DNA from: CAZNFR01 sp964572225
Lineage (GTDB): Bacteria; Bacteroidota; Bacteroidia; Bacteroidales; GCA-2748055
Assembly: GCA_964572225.1 (NCBI GenBank)
Contig: CAZNFR010000001.1
Span: forward strand, 1 to 64,000
DNA length: 64,000 bases
Direction: 5' to 3'
Both the position numbers and the translations under genes were made by a program. The notes beneath the pieces are model-generated. The model did no database searches, had not been told where the DNA came from, and was given only the letters and a program-made list of their open reading frames with translations. Of the stretch, positions 16,630-24,933 are shown one piece after another (positions within the stretch are counted from its first letter, which is position 1; each line of letters opens with the position of its first letter).

Positions 16630-16982
16630 TTTTGGTAGATACATCTGTTTGGATTGATCATTTTCATCGTCGCGATGAGGAATTAAAAGAGTTACTTTTT
16701 TCGAACCATGTTTGTATCCATCCGTTTATTATTGGTGAATTGAGCTGTGGCAGTATTGGCAATCGAAAAGAAGTTCTTTCCCTTCTCAGGTCGCTTAAGA
16801 TTATTGATTTAGTACTGGAAGAAGAAGTTTTCATTCTTATTGAAGAAAGGAAGCTGTTTGGCAAGGGATTGGGATTTATAGATATTCATTTGCTTGCTTC
16901 AGCATTGATCAATCATGTCCAAATTTGGACTAGAGATAAATCCTTAAAACAGATAGTTAGAGAATTAGGAGTCAGCTATTGA
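16626..16982 (+). CDS. vapC: VapC-type PIN-domain toxin
   Basis: PIN-domain ribonuclease of 118 residues. The four acidic residues that bind the catalytic metal are all visible: Asp5 in ILVDTSVWID, Glu38 in IIGELSCG, Asp86 in FIDIHLLASAL and Asp104 in WTRDKSL. It should therefore be an active endoribonuclease; VapC toxins usually cut initiator tRNA, other tRNAs or rRNA, and the target here is unknown. Start overlaps vapB by 4 bp. The gene ends 23 bp before the YjbQ start, so YjbQ may be read through from the same promoter. Confidence 0.88.
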   Translation: MILVDTSVWIDHFHRRDEELKELLFSNHVCIHPFIIGELSCGSIGNRKEVLSLLRSLKIIDLVLEEEVFILIEERKLFGKGLGFIDIHLLASALINHVQIWTRDKSLKQIVRELGVSY

Positions 16983-17005
16983 TTATTATTATACCAGCAT
17001 TGATT

Positions 17006-17416
17006 ATGATGCAACAAACCGTACAATTATCCACGCCGGCCCACAACGGACTCTACGACATTACCCGCCAGGTGGAGGCCGTTGTAGCAGAAAGCGGCAT
17101 TCAGACCGGTCTGGTAAATGTTTATGTGCAGGGAGCAACTGCCGGGATCATGATCCAGGAAAACTGGGATGAGTCGGTTCAGAACGATGTTATTTCCCTG
17201 CTCAGGAAACTGATCCCTTCGGGGGTCTGGGAGCATGATAATCAGGATAATAACGGGGATTCTCATCTGAAGGCGGGGATTGTTGGACCTCAGGAGACCA
17301 TCCCCATCATAAACGGAAAGATGGGTCTTTCCACCTGGCAGAATATTTTCCTTTGTGAATTCGACGGACCCCGGTCGCAGCGGAATATTCTGGTGACCCT
17401 GGTGAATTGCGGTTAA
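17006..17416 (+). CDS. YjbQ/UPF0047 family protein (thiamin phosphate synthase-like)
   Basis: Protein of 136 residues belonging to the YjbQ (UPF0047) family, for which a secondary thiamin phosphate synthase activity has been described for one member. The family signature NVYVQGATAGIMIQENWD and the DNNGDSHLKAGIVG block, with the conserved His, are present, followed by LSTWQNIFLCEFDGPR. Two ATGs stand side by side at 17006 and 17009; either is possible, while the upstream TTG at 16979 would overlap the vapC end and add a hydrophobic run not typical of the family. A true thiamin gene, thiL, lies 20 kb away, so no operon link to thiamin synthesis exists here. Confidence 0.85.
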   Translation: MMQQTVQLSTPAHNGLYDITRQVEAVVAESGIQTGLVNVYVQGATAGIMIQENWDESVQNDVISLLRKLIPSGVWEHDNQDNNGDSHLKAGIVGPQETIPIINGKMGLSTWQNIFLCEFDGPRSQRNILVTLVNCG

Positions 17417-17519
17417 CTCCGTCAAAATGGCCAGTGAAAGCCTTTTGAAGGCGTTCAGTAAGTCTATCATCCACTTCATGAAGTATGGACCCGGTTCATG
17501 CTAATGGAAAGCGGACGGA

Positions 17520-18881
17520 TCAGAGGGAATTTGCGAGAGTGACTCCCTGTTTGATCCGGTCGGCCATTCCGATTCCATCCCTGGCATTTCCGGCAATTAT
17601 CAGTCCGGAATGGTTCTGTTCGGCCTGCTTTATGGCATAGAGCCTTTCACCGGTGGAAATGCCATATTGGGGAATGGCATAGGGGTAGCGGAACAACCGG
17701 ACCAGGTCGGGGTTGAATTCATTCAGTCCCATCATGGTTTTGACCTCACGGGAGGCAATATTAATCAGGGTCTCATCTTCCATGTCCATCAGGTGATCTT
17801 TCGACATTCCTCCGATAAAGGTGGTAAGCAGGGCTCCCCCCTCCGGTGCTCTTTTTTTCAGGAAGGCTGAAGGGAACAGGATCCCTAGTATGTCCCTTTC
17901 CTCCTTCGAAGGTACGAGTCCGCCAAACGCATCCAGGGCAGGTCCCTTCCAATTCGTAAACCCATAGGCAATTTCTGCTACTCTGGCGTAGATCAGGTTA
18001 TTGATTTTAGTGAGAAGATCTTCACCGACAAAGGGGAGCAGCTCAGGCAGGGAATAGGAACCGCTTGACGTTATCAGGATTTCCGACTCTATGCTTTTTG
18101 TTTCTTTGCCAATTCCATATATTGTTCTGAAGCCTTTTCCGGTTTTTTCAACCCGGATATCTTTCTGGCCCATAATCAGGTTCTCCTCTCCAATTGATTT
18201 GGCGAGGGCTTTCACCAGATTCCCCAGTCCGCCCTCGACCGAGAATACTTCCCGGGTGGCCTTCTTAAGCCTAGGATCTTTTTCCTTTCTTTTCTTTTTG
18301 ATGGATCCTCCGATAAAACTCCCATACTCCTGCTCCAGGCGGTAGAGTTTCGGTAGGGCATATCTGGGGATGAGGTAGTCGGTGTCGCCGGCGTAAACCC
18401 CTTTAATGAAGGGATCGACTGCATAATCCAGAAAGGATTGTCCCATGCGGCGCTTCACCAGTTCGGAAAGATTCTCGTCGGGATTGGTCCCGGGTTTGCG
18501 AAAGGGTTCTCCAAGAATGCGGATCTTATCCCTGAGACTAAAGAGGGGAGTTTTGATGGCACCTGCGAGTCCGGAGGGAATGGCTTCCCAACGCCCGTTC
18601 TTCCATATCAGTCTTTTTTTGGCTTCTTTATTGGCGATTTCCAGTCGGCAGGCATCACCCAGGTCTTCAAAGAGCTCGGCAACTTCGGGGTGTGAGATCA
18701 CCCCGGTATTCGGACCGGTCTCGTAGGTGAATCCTTTTTCGGTGAAGGTTTGGATCACTCCTCCGGGATGCTCATTTTTATCGAGCAGGATCAGGTCTTT
18801 TCCTTTTTTGCGAAGATAAAAAGCGGTTACCAGTCCGGTTAAGCCTGTCCCGATTATGACTACCTGCATATTCATGGTCAC
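17520..18881 (-). CDS. hemG: Protoporphyrinogen oxidase, HemY type
   Basis: FAD-dependent protoporphyrinogen IX oxidase of the eukaryotic-like HemY/PPOX type (often named hemG in this phylum), 453 residues. The FAD motif VVIIGTGLTGLVTAFYL is at residues 7-23, followed by LLDKNEHPGGVIQT. The C-terminal flavin contact is GLIIAGNARDGIGMADRIKQG. It oxidises protoporphyrinogen IX to protoporphyrin IX. The first ATG at 18881 overlaps the hemN stop by 4 bp (ATGA), so I take it as the start even though a later Met gives a more compact N-terminus. It is the last gene of the porphyrin operon starting at 24615. A second, flavodoxin-type candidate lies at 57828-58337. Confidence 0.92.
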   Translation of the reverse strand: MTMNMQVVIIGTGLTGLVTAFYLRKKGKDLILLDKNEHPGGVIQTFTEKGFTYETGPNTGVISHPEVAELFEDLGDACRLEIANKEAKKRLIWKNGRWEAIPSGLAGAIKTPLFSLRDKIRILGEPFRKPGTNPDENLSELVKRRMGQSFLDYAVDPFIKGVYAGDTDYLIPRYALPKLYRLEQEYGSFIGGSIKKKRKEKDPRLKKATREVFSVEGGLGNLVKALAKSIGEENLIMGQKDIRVEKTGKGFRTIYGIGKETKSIESEILITSSGSYSLPELLPFVGEDLLTKINNLIYARVAEIAYGFTNWKGPALDAFGGLVPSKEERDILGILFPSAFLKKRAPEGGALLTTFIGGMSKDHLMDMEDETLINIASREVKTMMGLNEFNPDLVRLFRYPYAIPQYGISTGERLYAIKQAEQNHSGLIIAGNARDGIGMADRIKQGVTLANSL

Positions 18882-20251
18882 ACGGTTTTTGAGAATTTCT
18901 TATCGGTATTTTTCACGGCCGGATCGAAGGCAGCGGCAATGTTTCGAATGAAGAAGCGTCCGGTTTCCGACACCCGGATGCTTCCGTTGTCGATCGACAG
19001 GAGTCCCTGTTTGCGGAATTGCTCCATGGCTTTGGAGTCTGGTTCGAGGATTGCTTCAATTTCCTGAATATCGGCATTATGATTGACGGCCAGCTGATTT
19101 TTATCCAGAAAGGAATTGCACATAAGCTCATTGATGGCCGCTCTTCTGATCATCTCTGGCCTGCTAAGTCTGTAGCCTTTTTCCACGGGCAAGCGTCCTT
19201 CTCCGAGGGCCTCCATATAGGGTTTCAGGTCCTTATGGTTCTGTGCATAGCTGTCGTGGAGCTGACTAATGGCGGAGATCCCGCTTGCATATACCTGTCC
19301 GGTGGTTCTCCGGGTGCAGTATCCCTGGAAGTTCCGATGCAGGGTCTTGTTTTGCCGGGCCAGGGTGAGTTCGTCGTTTTCCAGGGCGAAATGATCCAGT
19401 CCGACAGGGAAATACCCTTCAGCCGAAAGGATATTAAAAGCTTCCTCAAACATGGCCGTTTTTTCATCGGGTGAAGGGAGTCCGAAGGTTTCCAGCTTTT
19501 TCTGAGCAGGTTTGAACCAGGGGACATGGGCGTAGCTAAAGGTTACGAGTCGGTCGGGTCTGATTTCGGCGGCTTTTTTAATGGTTGCCGAAAAGGATGA
19601 GACGTTCTGAAAGGGGAGTCCGTAAATGAAGTCCAGGTTGACGCTCATGCCTTTTTCCCTGAACAGGGTGGTGAGTTTTTTCACTTCCATGCTCGGTTTT
19701 TCGCGGTTTACGGCGTTCAGGACCCGGAAATTGAAGTCCTGTATTCCCAGGCTGACCCGGGTAAAGCCGGCTTTGTGAAGGTCGCTGATGTAGGCAGGAC
19801 TGAGTCCGGCAGGATTGCATTCGATGGCGATTTCGGGATCGGGGATGAAACTGAACTGTTCCCGTATCTCGTCCATGATTACACGTATCTGCCTGGACTT
19901 TAGTGAGTTGGGCGTTCCTCCTCCCCAATGGACCTGGGAAACTTTCCGGTGGGGTGCGATCCATTCCCGGAACATGGAGATTTCTTTCCGGAGGGCGGTA
20001 AGGTAGGAAAGGGTGAGGCTTTCATCCCGTTTGCGGATGGAGTTGCAGCCGCAATAGAAGCAGATTTTATTACAGAAAGGGATGTGGAGATAGAGGGAGA
20101 CGTTGCTTTCCCCTTCTTCGTTTGAGCGCAGGATGGCCTCTTTAAGATCCTGCGGACCGAATTCTTCGTGGAAATAACTGGCCGGGGGGTAACTGGTGTA
20201 TCGGGGCACCGGTTGGTTATATTCAGACAATAACTTCCTGGGTATATTCAT
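18878..20251 (-). CDS. hemN: Oxygen-independent coproporphyrinogen III oxidase
   Basis: Radical SAM enzyme of 457 residues that decarboxylates coproporphyrinogen III to protoporphyrinogen IX without oxygen. The CxxxCxxC cluster is at Cys60, Cys64 and Cys67, and the fourth cysteine at 69 is the CxC variant typical of true HemN. The N-terminal YNQPVPRYTSYPPASYF motif also marks genuine HemN rather than HemW. The gene begins inside the MFS gene (29-bp overlap) and ends 4 bp inside hemG, so translation of the three is coupled. Its product feeds HemG directly. The upstream receptor and permease suggest that its substrate may be imported. Confidence 0.94.
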   Translation of the reverse strand: MNIPRKLLSEYNQPVPRYTSYPPASYFHEEFGPQDLKEAILRSNEEGESNVSLYLHIPFCNKICFYCGCNSIRKRDESLTLSYLTALRKEISMFREWIAPHRKVSQVHWGGGTPNSLKSRQIRVIMDEIREQFSFIPDPEIAIECNPAGLSPAYISDLHKAGFTRVSLGIQDFNFRVLNAVNREKPSMEVKKLTTLFREKGMSVNLDFIYGLPFQNVSSFSATIKKAAEIRPDRLVTFSYAHVPWFKPAQKKLETFGLPSPDEKTAMFEEAFNILSAEGYFPVGLDHFALENDELTLARQNKTLHRNFQGYCTRRTTGQVYASGISAISQLHDSYAQNHKDLKPYMEALGEGRLPVEKGYRLSRPEMIRRAAINELMCNSFLDKNQLAVNHNADIQEIEAILEPDSKAMEQFRKQGLLSIDNGSIRVSETGRFFIRNIAAAFDPAVKNTDKKFSKTV

Positions 20252-21461
20252 TTTTAATCACTTTAAGTTCAGACATTAACAATACCAATAGGAAAACTGC
20301 CAGGGCCACGCTGCTTTCGATGATGAAGAGTCCGTTATAGCCCAGGACATCGGCAATTTTACCGGAGGAAACGGCAATAATAATGCTGCTCAGGTGGGTT
20401 ATCACAATTTGAATGGTGAAATCGGTTCCTTCCCGGCCGGGTCTCACCCTTTCCATGGCAAGGGTGTATATGGCGACGGTAGACAGACCGTAGCTTCCCC
20501 AGAGCAGGGCCACGCAGATGAGCAGTAGTGCAAGTCCGGAACCCAGACTGTTCATGAGGGTAAAACTGAATACCGCGATGAGGTTCCCCAGAGAGAAGAG
20601 CACCATGGATTTTTTGAGTCCGTTCTTACGGATAAGAAACCCGGCGGCAAAAGCACAGAGGGCACCTATGGAAGTGCCGTATATTCCGGCGATCATCCCG
20701 ATCTTCCCCGTTTCGAATCCCATATCCACCATCCAGGGTTTCATCATGGCCATCATTCCTATGAGTCCTGAGTAAAACAGCGATAACACCAGTACATGTC
20801 CACCCATGCTTTTTTGCTTGAAGAAGAGAAGAATATCCTTCAATCCGGCTTTTCTGATTTTGTTTCTGTCCCTGAGGGTGGGTTCCTCCGGCTCGTTCTT
20901 AAGCGGGTAGATCATGAGAGGGATGAGGGCCACCAGCACGAAACCTGCAAGTCCTGTAAGAAGGGCGGTCCATCCCAGGTAGTGATAGATAATGAGAAGG
21001 ATCCCGCTACCTACGAGGGTGCCCAGAAAGGTGCCGGCCGACTGCATGCTGTTTCCCATGCTTCTCTCCTTTTTTTTCAGGCTCAGGATGGCAAATGCGT
21101 CGGTGCCGATGTCCTGAGTGGCGCTGGCCATGAAGGCGATCACCATTAAGATCACGATGGTGGTAAAGGAGGTGCTGAGGTCGAAAAAGGCTATGCTGAT
21201 AATAATGGCCGCATAGAAAATTTCGGATGCGAGGATGATGCGGCGGTAGGCTCTTCGACTGGTTCCGGCTTTATCGATGAAAGGGGCCCAGGTGAACTTG
21301 ATGATCCATGGCAGTTTGACCAACTGTAACAGTCCGATGGATGCCAGGGAATAGTTCTCCTGACGCATGATGACAGGCACCACGGTCGAGAAAAAGCTCA
21401 TCGGGATGGACTGGGCCAGGTAGAGGCTGAGAAGGGTACTGTATTTCCGGAAGTTCGCCAT
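20223..21461 (-). CDS. MFS transporter, AmpG / RhtX-FptX-like
   Basis: Twelve-helix inner-membrane permease of 412 residues. The first helix (LLSLYLAQSIPMSFF), the loop KFTWAPFIDK and FMASATQDIGTDAFAI follow the pattern of AmpG-related permeases, a group that also contains the siderophore importers RhtX and FptX. It begins 6 bp after the TonB receptor stop and overlaps hemN by 29 bp. With a TonB receptor before it and heme enzymes after it, the simplest reading is that it moves an iron chelate or tetrapyrrole (for example coproporphyrin) across the inner membrane. Muropeptide import, the AmpG role, is an alternative not favoured by context. Confidence 0.8.
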   Translation of the reverse strand: MANFRKYSTLLSLYLAQSIPMSFFSTVVPVIMRQENYSLASIGLLQLVKLPWIIKFTWAPFIDKAGTSRRAYRRIILASEIFYAAIIISIAFFDLSTSFTTIVILMVIAFMASATQDIGTDAFAILSLKKKERSMGNSMQSAGTFLGTLVGSGILLIIYHYLGWTALLTGLAGFVLVALIPLMIYPLKNEPEEPTLRDRNKIRKAGLKDILLFFKQKSMGGHVLVLSLFYSGLIGMMAMMKPWMVDMGFETGKIGMIAGIYGTSIGALCAFAAGFLIRKNGLKKSMVLFSLGNLIAVFSFTLMNSLGSGLALLLICVALLWGSYGLSTVAIYTLAMERVRPGREGTDFTIQIVITHLSSIIIAVSSGKIADVLGYNGLFIIESSVALAVFLLVLLMSELKVIKNEYTQEVIV

Positions 21462-21467
21462 AGAGAA

Positions 21468-23585
21468 TTATAAATTTACCCGGATGCTGGTACCGATCAG
21501 TACCGGTTTTCCTTTTTGCACATATGAATTTCCGAACGCCCTGAAATAGAAGGAATTATATCCGGAATTCAGGAGATTCTTACCCCAGAGGCTCCATTCC
21601 ATAAACCGGTTGCTCACGCTGATATTGGCATTGAGGAGTCTGTAATACTCCTGGAAATCCTGATTATCTTCATGCCAGTAGTGCTTCCCAAATCCGTTAT
21701 AGCTTACCTGGAAGAAAAGGGATTCTGCCAGCTTTCTGTTTAGGGGGAGGGTGTAATTTGCACCCGTGTAGAGGGTTAATTTGGGTGCATAAGGGATATG
21801 GTTCCCGCTGTAATCGGTCGTTTCGTTTTTTACGTATTCGTTAAAACGGGCTTCATTATAGCCGAAATTGGCGAAGAGGTTCAGTCTGGAAGAAGGTTTT
21901 ACGGTTATTTCGGCCTCAATACCCCGGCTGTAGGATTCCCCGGCGTTCTTGATCATGGAACCCTGTCCGCTGGGAACAGACTGATAGATCTGCTGATGGG
22001 TCCAGTCAATATAGAAAAAGGCAAGGCTCGCTCTGACTTTGTTGTCGGCAAAGCGGGATTTTACTCCCAGTTCATAATTCCAGCTTGACTCGGGGTCGAA
22101 GCTTTCGTCTTCGGGTCTTTCAAAAGTGGTGTTGAATCCGCCGGTTTTATAACCGCGGGCTATGGTGGCATAGGTATTCAGCCTTGGATTGGCCTGGTAT
22201 TTCAGTGAGAATTTAGGAAGGAGAACCAGGGAATTCATTTCCATCAGATAGTTTTTCTCCAGGGTCGTAAGGTTTCCGCCCATGACAAGGTCATAATCGT
22301 AAAGTTGTTTTGCATTTTCATAGTCGAGCCTGATTCCCGCCGTAAGGGTGAGTCCGTCGATAATCACATCCCTGAGTGATGACTGGTGAAAGGCAGCAAC
22401 ACCGGCAATGGTATTATCGTAGTTCTTGTACTTGTCAATGCCCGGCGGAATGTTAAATTCAGGAGCATCTTCGCGGTAGAATACATCTACCTCACTGTCG
22501 AAGAGCTGGGCAAAACCGAATAGTCCGAATACATAGCTGTAATTGGATCCGGTAGCGGAGTTCAGGGTAATTTCCTGTGAGAACATATGCTGCAACTGGT
22601 CCTGCTGCACCACCACTGCTTTCAGGGGGGTGAAATCCTGGTCAATATCCTGGAAACCGTTGAGAAACTGGTAACTGCTGGTTGAATTCAGGGTGAACTT
22701 TTCACCAAAGTATTTAAGGTTCAGGTTGTTCGATAATAGCCAACGGTCGTAGGAACTGGTATGTTCATAGTTTATATCACTGGTTGAAGGGGACCCCGGA
22801 TCGAGAATGGCGTAAGGATAGCCTTCCTGAAAACTTTTTTCAATATTCATGCTGTACATGGCCTTGAAGCGTCGGGAGGCATCATGACTGAGCTTTATCC
22901 GTCCGGTGTAGGAGTGCATGGCGTCCACATTTCGGCCGCTGAATTGGTTTTCGAAATTACCTCCGTAATGGAAGGCGGCGGCATTGACCATGAGGGAGGT
23001 TTTTTCACCCAGGGGCTGACTATGTCCGGCCATGGCTTTGAGATAGTTATAATTGGCCCCGGAGAGCTCAAGCCTGGTTTCGGGAACAGCAGAGGGATCG
23101 CGGGTATAAATGTTGATGATCCCACCCATGGTGTTCCTGCCGAAGAGTGTACCCTGGGGCCCTCTGAGCACCTCCACCCTTTCAATATCGTAAAAATCGA
23201 AATCGAATGCGGCTTTCTCAAAATAAGGTACGTTATCCACATAGAGTCCCACCGAAGGTGAATTGATCCTGGAACCTATGCCTCTGAGGTAAACAGGAGA
23301 GGTGAGCCTCGTTCCGTAATCGGGCATAAAAAGGTTTGGGATAATTCCTGAAAGTCCGGACATGCTTCGGATCTCTTCCTTTTCGAGATTTTGCGTATTG
23401 ATCACCGAAACGGATGCCGGCAGTTCGATAAGATTGTTATCGCGGGGATCCTTGGAGGAGACTACGGTTACCTCGTCGATATCCATTTCGAAGCGACTGC
23501 TGTCATTCGAGACCAGAATGGTTTGTGAAAAGGCCGAAATACCTGAGAACAGGCACAGGGCCAGCGAAATGCTGAGCTTGTACAT
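21468..23585 (-). CDS. TonB-dependent receptor, siderophore/porphyrin type
   Basis: Outer-membrane TonB-dependent transporter of 705 residues without the carboxypeptidase-like extension. Signal peptide residues 1-20 end in FSQ. A TonB-box-like IDEVTVVSS is at about 36-44, the plug spans about 50-160 (VEVLRGPQGTLFGRNTMGGIINI), and the barrel ends in a C-terminal strand VLIGTSIRVNL. The SIG..VGLYVDNVPYFEKAAFDFDFYD region resembles iron-chelate receptors. It lies 48 bp downstream of a small membrane protein gene and 6 bp upstream of the MFS permease, so outer- and inner-membrane import steps are encoded together with hemN and hemG. The cargo is inferred, not shown. Confidence 0.9.
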   Translation of the reverse strand: MYKLSISLALCLFSGISAFSQTILVSNDSSRFEMDIDEVTVVSSKDPRDNNLIELPASVSVINTQNLEKEEIRSMSGLSGIIPNLFMPDYGTRLTSPVYLRGIGSRINSPSVGLYVDNVPYFEKAAFDFDFYDIERVEVLRGPQGTLFGRNTMGGIINIYTRDPSAVPETRLELSGANYNYLKAMAGHSQPLGEKTSLMVNAAAFHYGGNFENQFSGRNVDAMHSYTGRIKLSHDASRRFKAMYSMNIEKSFQEGYPYAILDPGSPSTSDINYEHTSSYDRWLLSNNLNLKYFGEKFTLNSTSSYQFLNGFQDIDQDFTPLKAVVVQQDQLQHMFSQEITLNSATGSNYSYVFGLFGFAQLFDSEVDVFYREDAPEFNIPPGIDKYKNYDNTIAGVAAFHQSSLRDVIIDGLTLTAGIRLDYENAKQLYDYDLVMGGNLTTLEKNYLMEMNSLVLLPKFSLKYQANPRLNTYATIARGYKTGGFNTTFERPEDESFDPESSWNYELGVKSRFADNKVRASLAFFYIDWTHQQIYQSVPSGQGSMIKNAGESYSRGIEAEITVKPSSRLNLFANFGYNEARFNEYVKNETTDYSGNHIPYAPKLTLYTGANYTLPLNRKLAESLFFQVSYNGFGKHYWHEDNQDFQEYYRLLNANISVSNRFMEWSLWGKNLLNSGYNSFYFRAFGNSYVQKGKPVLIGTSIRVNL

Positions 23586-23633
23586 GAAAAAAAATTTGTT
23601 GTTGTTAATTCGGGGATAAGAACAGGAGATAGC

Positions 23634-23999
23634 TCAGCAAGCCGGGGGTGGACGGGAATAGAGGTAATGAAAATGAGAATCCTTCGAAGGGATGACTATT
23701 TCGTGGAAGGGGCCTATATATGGCGGGATTGCCCCCGGTGGATAGAAGACCTTTTTTGGAAGTTCGCCTGAAAGGTCTGTATCATTGGTCAGATCATAAT
23801 AATCTTCAAAATTCACAGTATTCGACAGCTCATCGTAATCTGTGTTCGCATCCTCGTTTATTACTCTGGGTGCGGGATCTTCCTGTGTGTTTTGATTTTT
23901 GGAGAAATAGGGTTGGGCCAGGGAAAAAAGAAGGTACAGGAGGTAGATTCCTCCCGCAAGAAGATATGGAATAAGGCTTGAAAAAATTCCCAGAAACAT
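23634..23999 (-). CDS. Small membrane protein of unknown function
   Basis: Unrecognised protein of 121 residues. One hydrophobic segment lies at about 5-32 (SLIPYLLAGGIYLLYLLFSLA). A polar, acidic region follows (DANTDYDELSNTVNFEDYYD), then a Pro-rich part (YPPGAIPPYIGPF), ending in PPPAC. The ATG at 23999 directly abuts the stop of the upstream DUF4491 gene (24000) with no gap, so it belongs to the same transcript. Its downstream neighbour is the TonB receptor. A role as a membrane accessory of the porphyrin/iron uptake operon is possible but unsupported by any motif. Confidence 0.65.
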   Translation of the reverse strand: MFLGIFSSLIPYLLAGGIYLLYLLFSLAQPYFSKNQNTQEDPAPRVINEDANTDYDELSNTVNFEDYYDLTNDTDLSGELPKKVFYPPGAIPPYIGPFHEIVIPSKDSHFHYLYSRPPPAC

Positions 24000-24335
24000 C
24001 TAATTATCTCCTTTATATTTTCTTTTCGGGTTTGCAGGAAACCATCCTTTTTCAACCCTTTCTTCCTGTTCAATGATCTCGTGAATGCCCCACAAAAGGG
24101 TCAGTCCGAAAATACTGATCACCGATCCCAGGATCAGGTTATTGATCAGCAGAGCCGCCAGGAGGGATGCTATTCCCACAACCAGGAAAGCAATCCACAG
24201 TTTTTTGCTAAAATGATACTCACCGGAGATGCAGGCGTACCTGCCAAAAATTATGATCAGGAAGCTGGCAGCCCCAACGATGAGTCCTGACAGATTCATT
24301 TCCACTCCTGCGATTTTCAACAGTATATCAGTCAT
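24000..24335 (-). CDS. DUF4491 family membrane protein (copy 2)
   Basis: Membrane protein of 111 residues with three or four helices. It has the DUF4491 pattern: SGLIVGAASFLIIIFGRYACIS, EYHFSKKLWIAFLVVGIAS and the C-terminal EQEERVEKGWFPANPKRKYK tail. The tail KGW/Q..NPKR is shared with its neighbour at 24328-24615, so the two are tandem paralogs. The genes overlap by 8 bp. Function of the family is unknown. Position at the head of an operon with a TonB receptor, MFS permease, hemN and hemG suggests a part in iron/porphyrin handling (inference only). Confidence 0.75.
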   Translation of the reverse strand: MTDILLKIAGVEMNLSGLIVGAASFLIIIFGRYACISGEYHFSKKLWIAFLVVGIASLLAALLINNLILGSVISIFGLTLLWGIHEIIEQEERVEKGWFPANPKRKYKGDN

Positions 24336-24615
24336 AACTCCTTTTCGGATTTCTTTTTGCCTGTCCTTTTTTCACTCTTTCATGCTGAAGGAAAACTTCA
24401 ACTGTGGTCCACATTAAACCAAAGCCTACAATACCGAGAATGAGAGACAGGTAGGATCTCACAAACAGGGAAGAAGCGATCAGGATGAGTCCGGGTACAA
24501 AAACCACCCACCAGAATTTTTTCCCCAGGTGGTACTCAAATTTTACCACTACAGGATGAAAAAGTCCAATCGTCACAAACGCAACCACACCGATCAATAA
24601 GGCTTCAAAATTCAT
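24328..24615 (-). CDS. DUF4491 family membrane protein (copy 1)
   Basis: Membrane protein of 95 residues from the ATG at 24615. The pattern MNFEALLIGVVAFVTIGLFHPVVVKFEYHLGKKFWWVVF is the typical DUF4491 N-terminus (shown here only to name its motifs: FHPVV, EY, WWV), and the tail HERVKKGQAKRNPKRSYD matches its paralog. An in-frame GTG at 24633 would add six residues; I prefer the ATG because family members begin right before the first helix. It is the first gene of the seven-gene group ending at 17520. No clean promoter box was found upstream; the closest is TAAACTTG on the minus strand at 24640-24633. Confidence 0.75.
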   Translation of the reverse strand: MNFEALLIGVVAFVTIGLFHPVVVKFEYHLGKKFWWVVFVPGLILIASSLFVRSYLSLILGIVGFGLMWTTVEVFLQHERVKKGQAKRNPKRSYD

Positions 24616-24933
24616 ATTTGTGAAATCGTTCACAAGTTTAATGAATAATCGGGGTTATCGTGAGTATTATCCGGGATAGATTTCTTATTTATATTGAATA
24701 TAAAGATGTAAATACTCCGGGAAGGCCAGATTCTATAATCTGTCTACCAGATAGTTAAATCACATTCTCAAAAGAGGCTTCAAAACCGGCCGGTTTCAGG
24801 GTATAAAAATCCGGACTAAGTTTTTACATTTGGGTAACTAAACACTATCCTGGATTAATCTCGTCTGTTTTTCCGGATCAGCCGGAATTGAAAACCCAGG
24901 CTGGGGTTCGTCCACCCATAAAAAAGTACTGTC
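24616..24933. other. Divergent intergenic region, 318 bp
   Basis: Spacer between the DUF4491 gene and the glycosidase gene. On the plus strand TACATTTG at 24825-24832 matches the -7 consensus and would start a leader of about 95 bases before the ATG at 24934; no TTTG stands at the matching -33 position. A palindrome AAACCGGCCGGTTT lies near 24782-24796. I see no small gene or known RNA element in it. Confidence 0.5.

Noticed and set aside
24782..24796. AAACCGGCCGGTTT palindrome as a terminator or operator
   Set aside because: No T run follows and no regulator gene is adjacent; a 14-base GC-rich palindrome alone is weak evidence.
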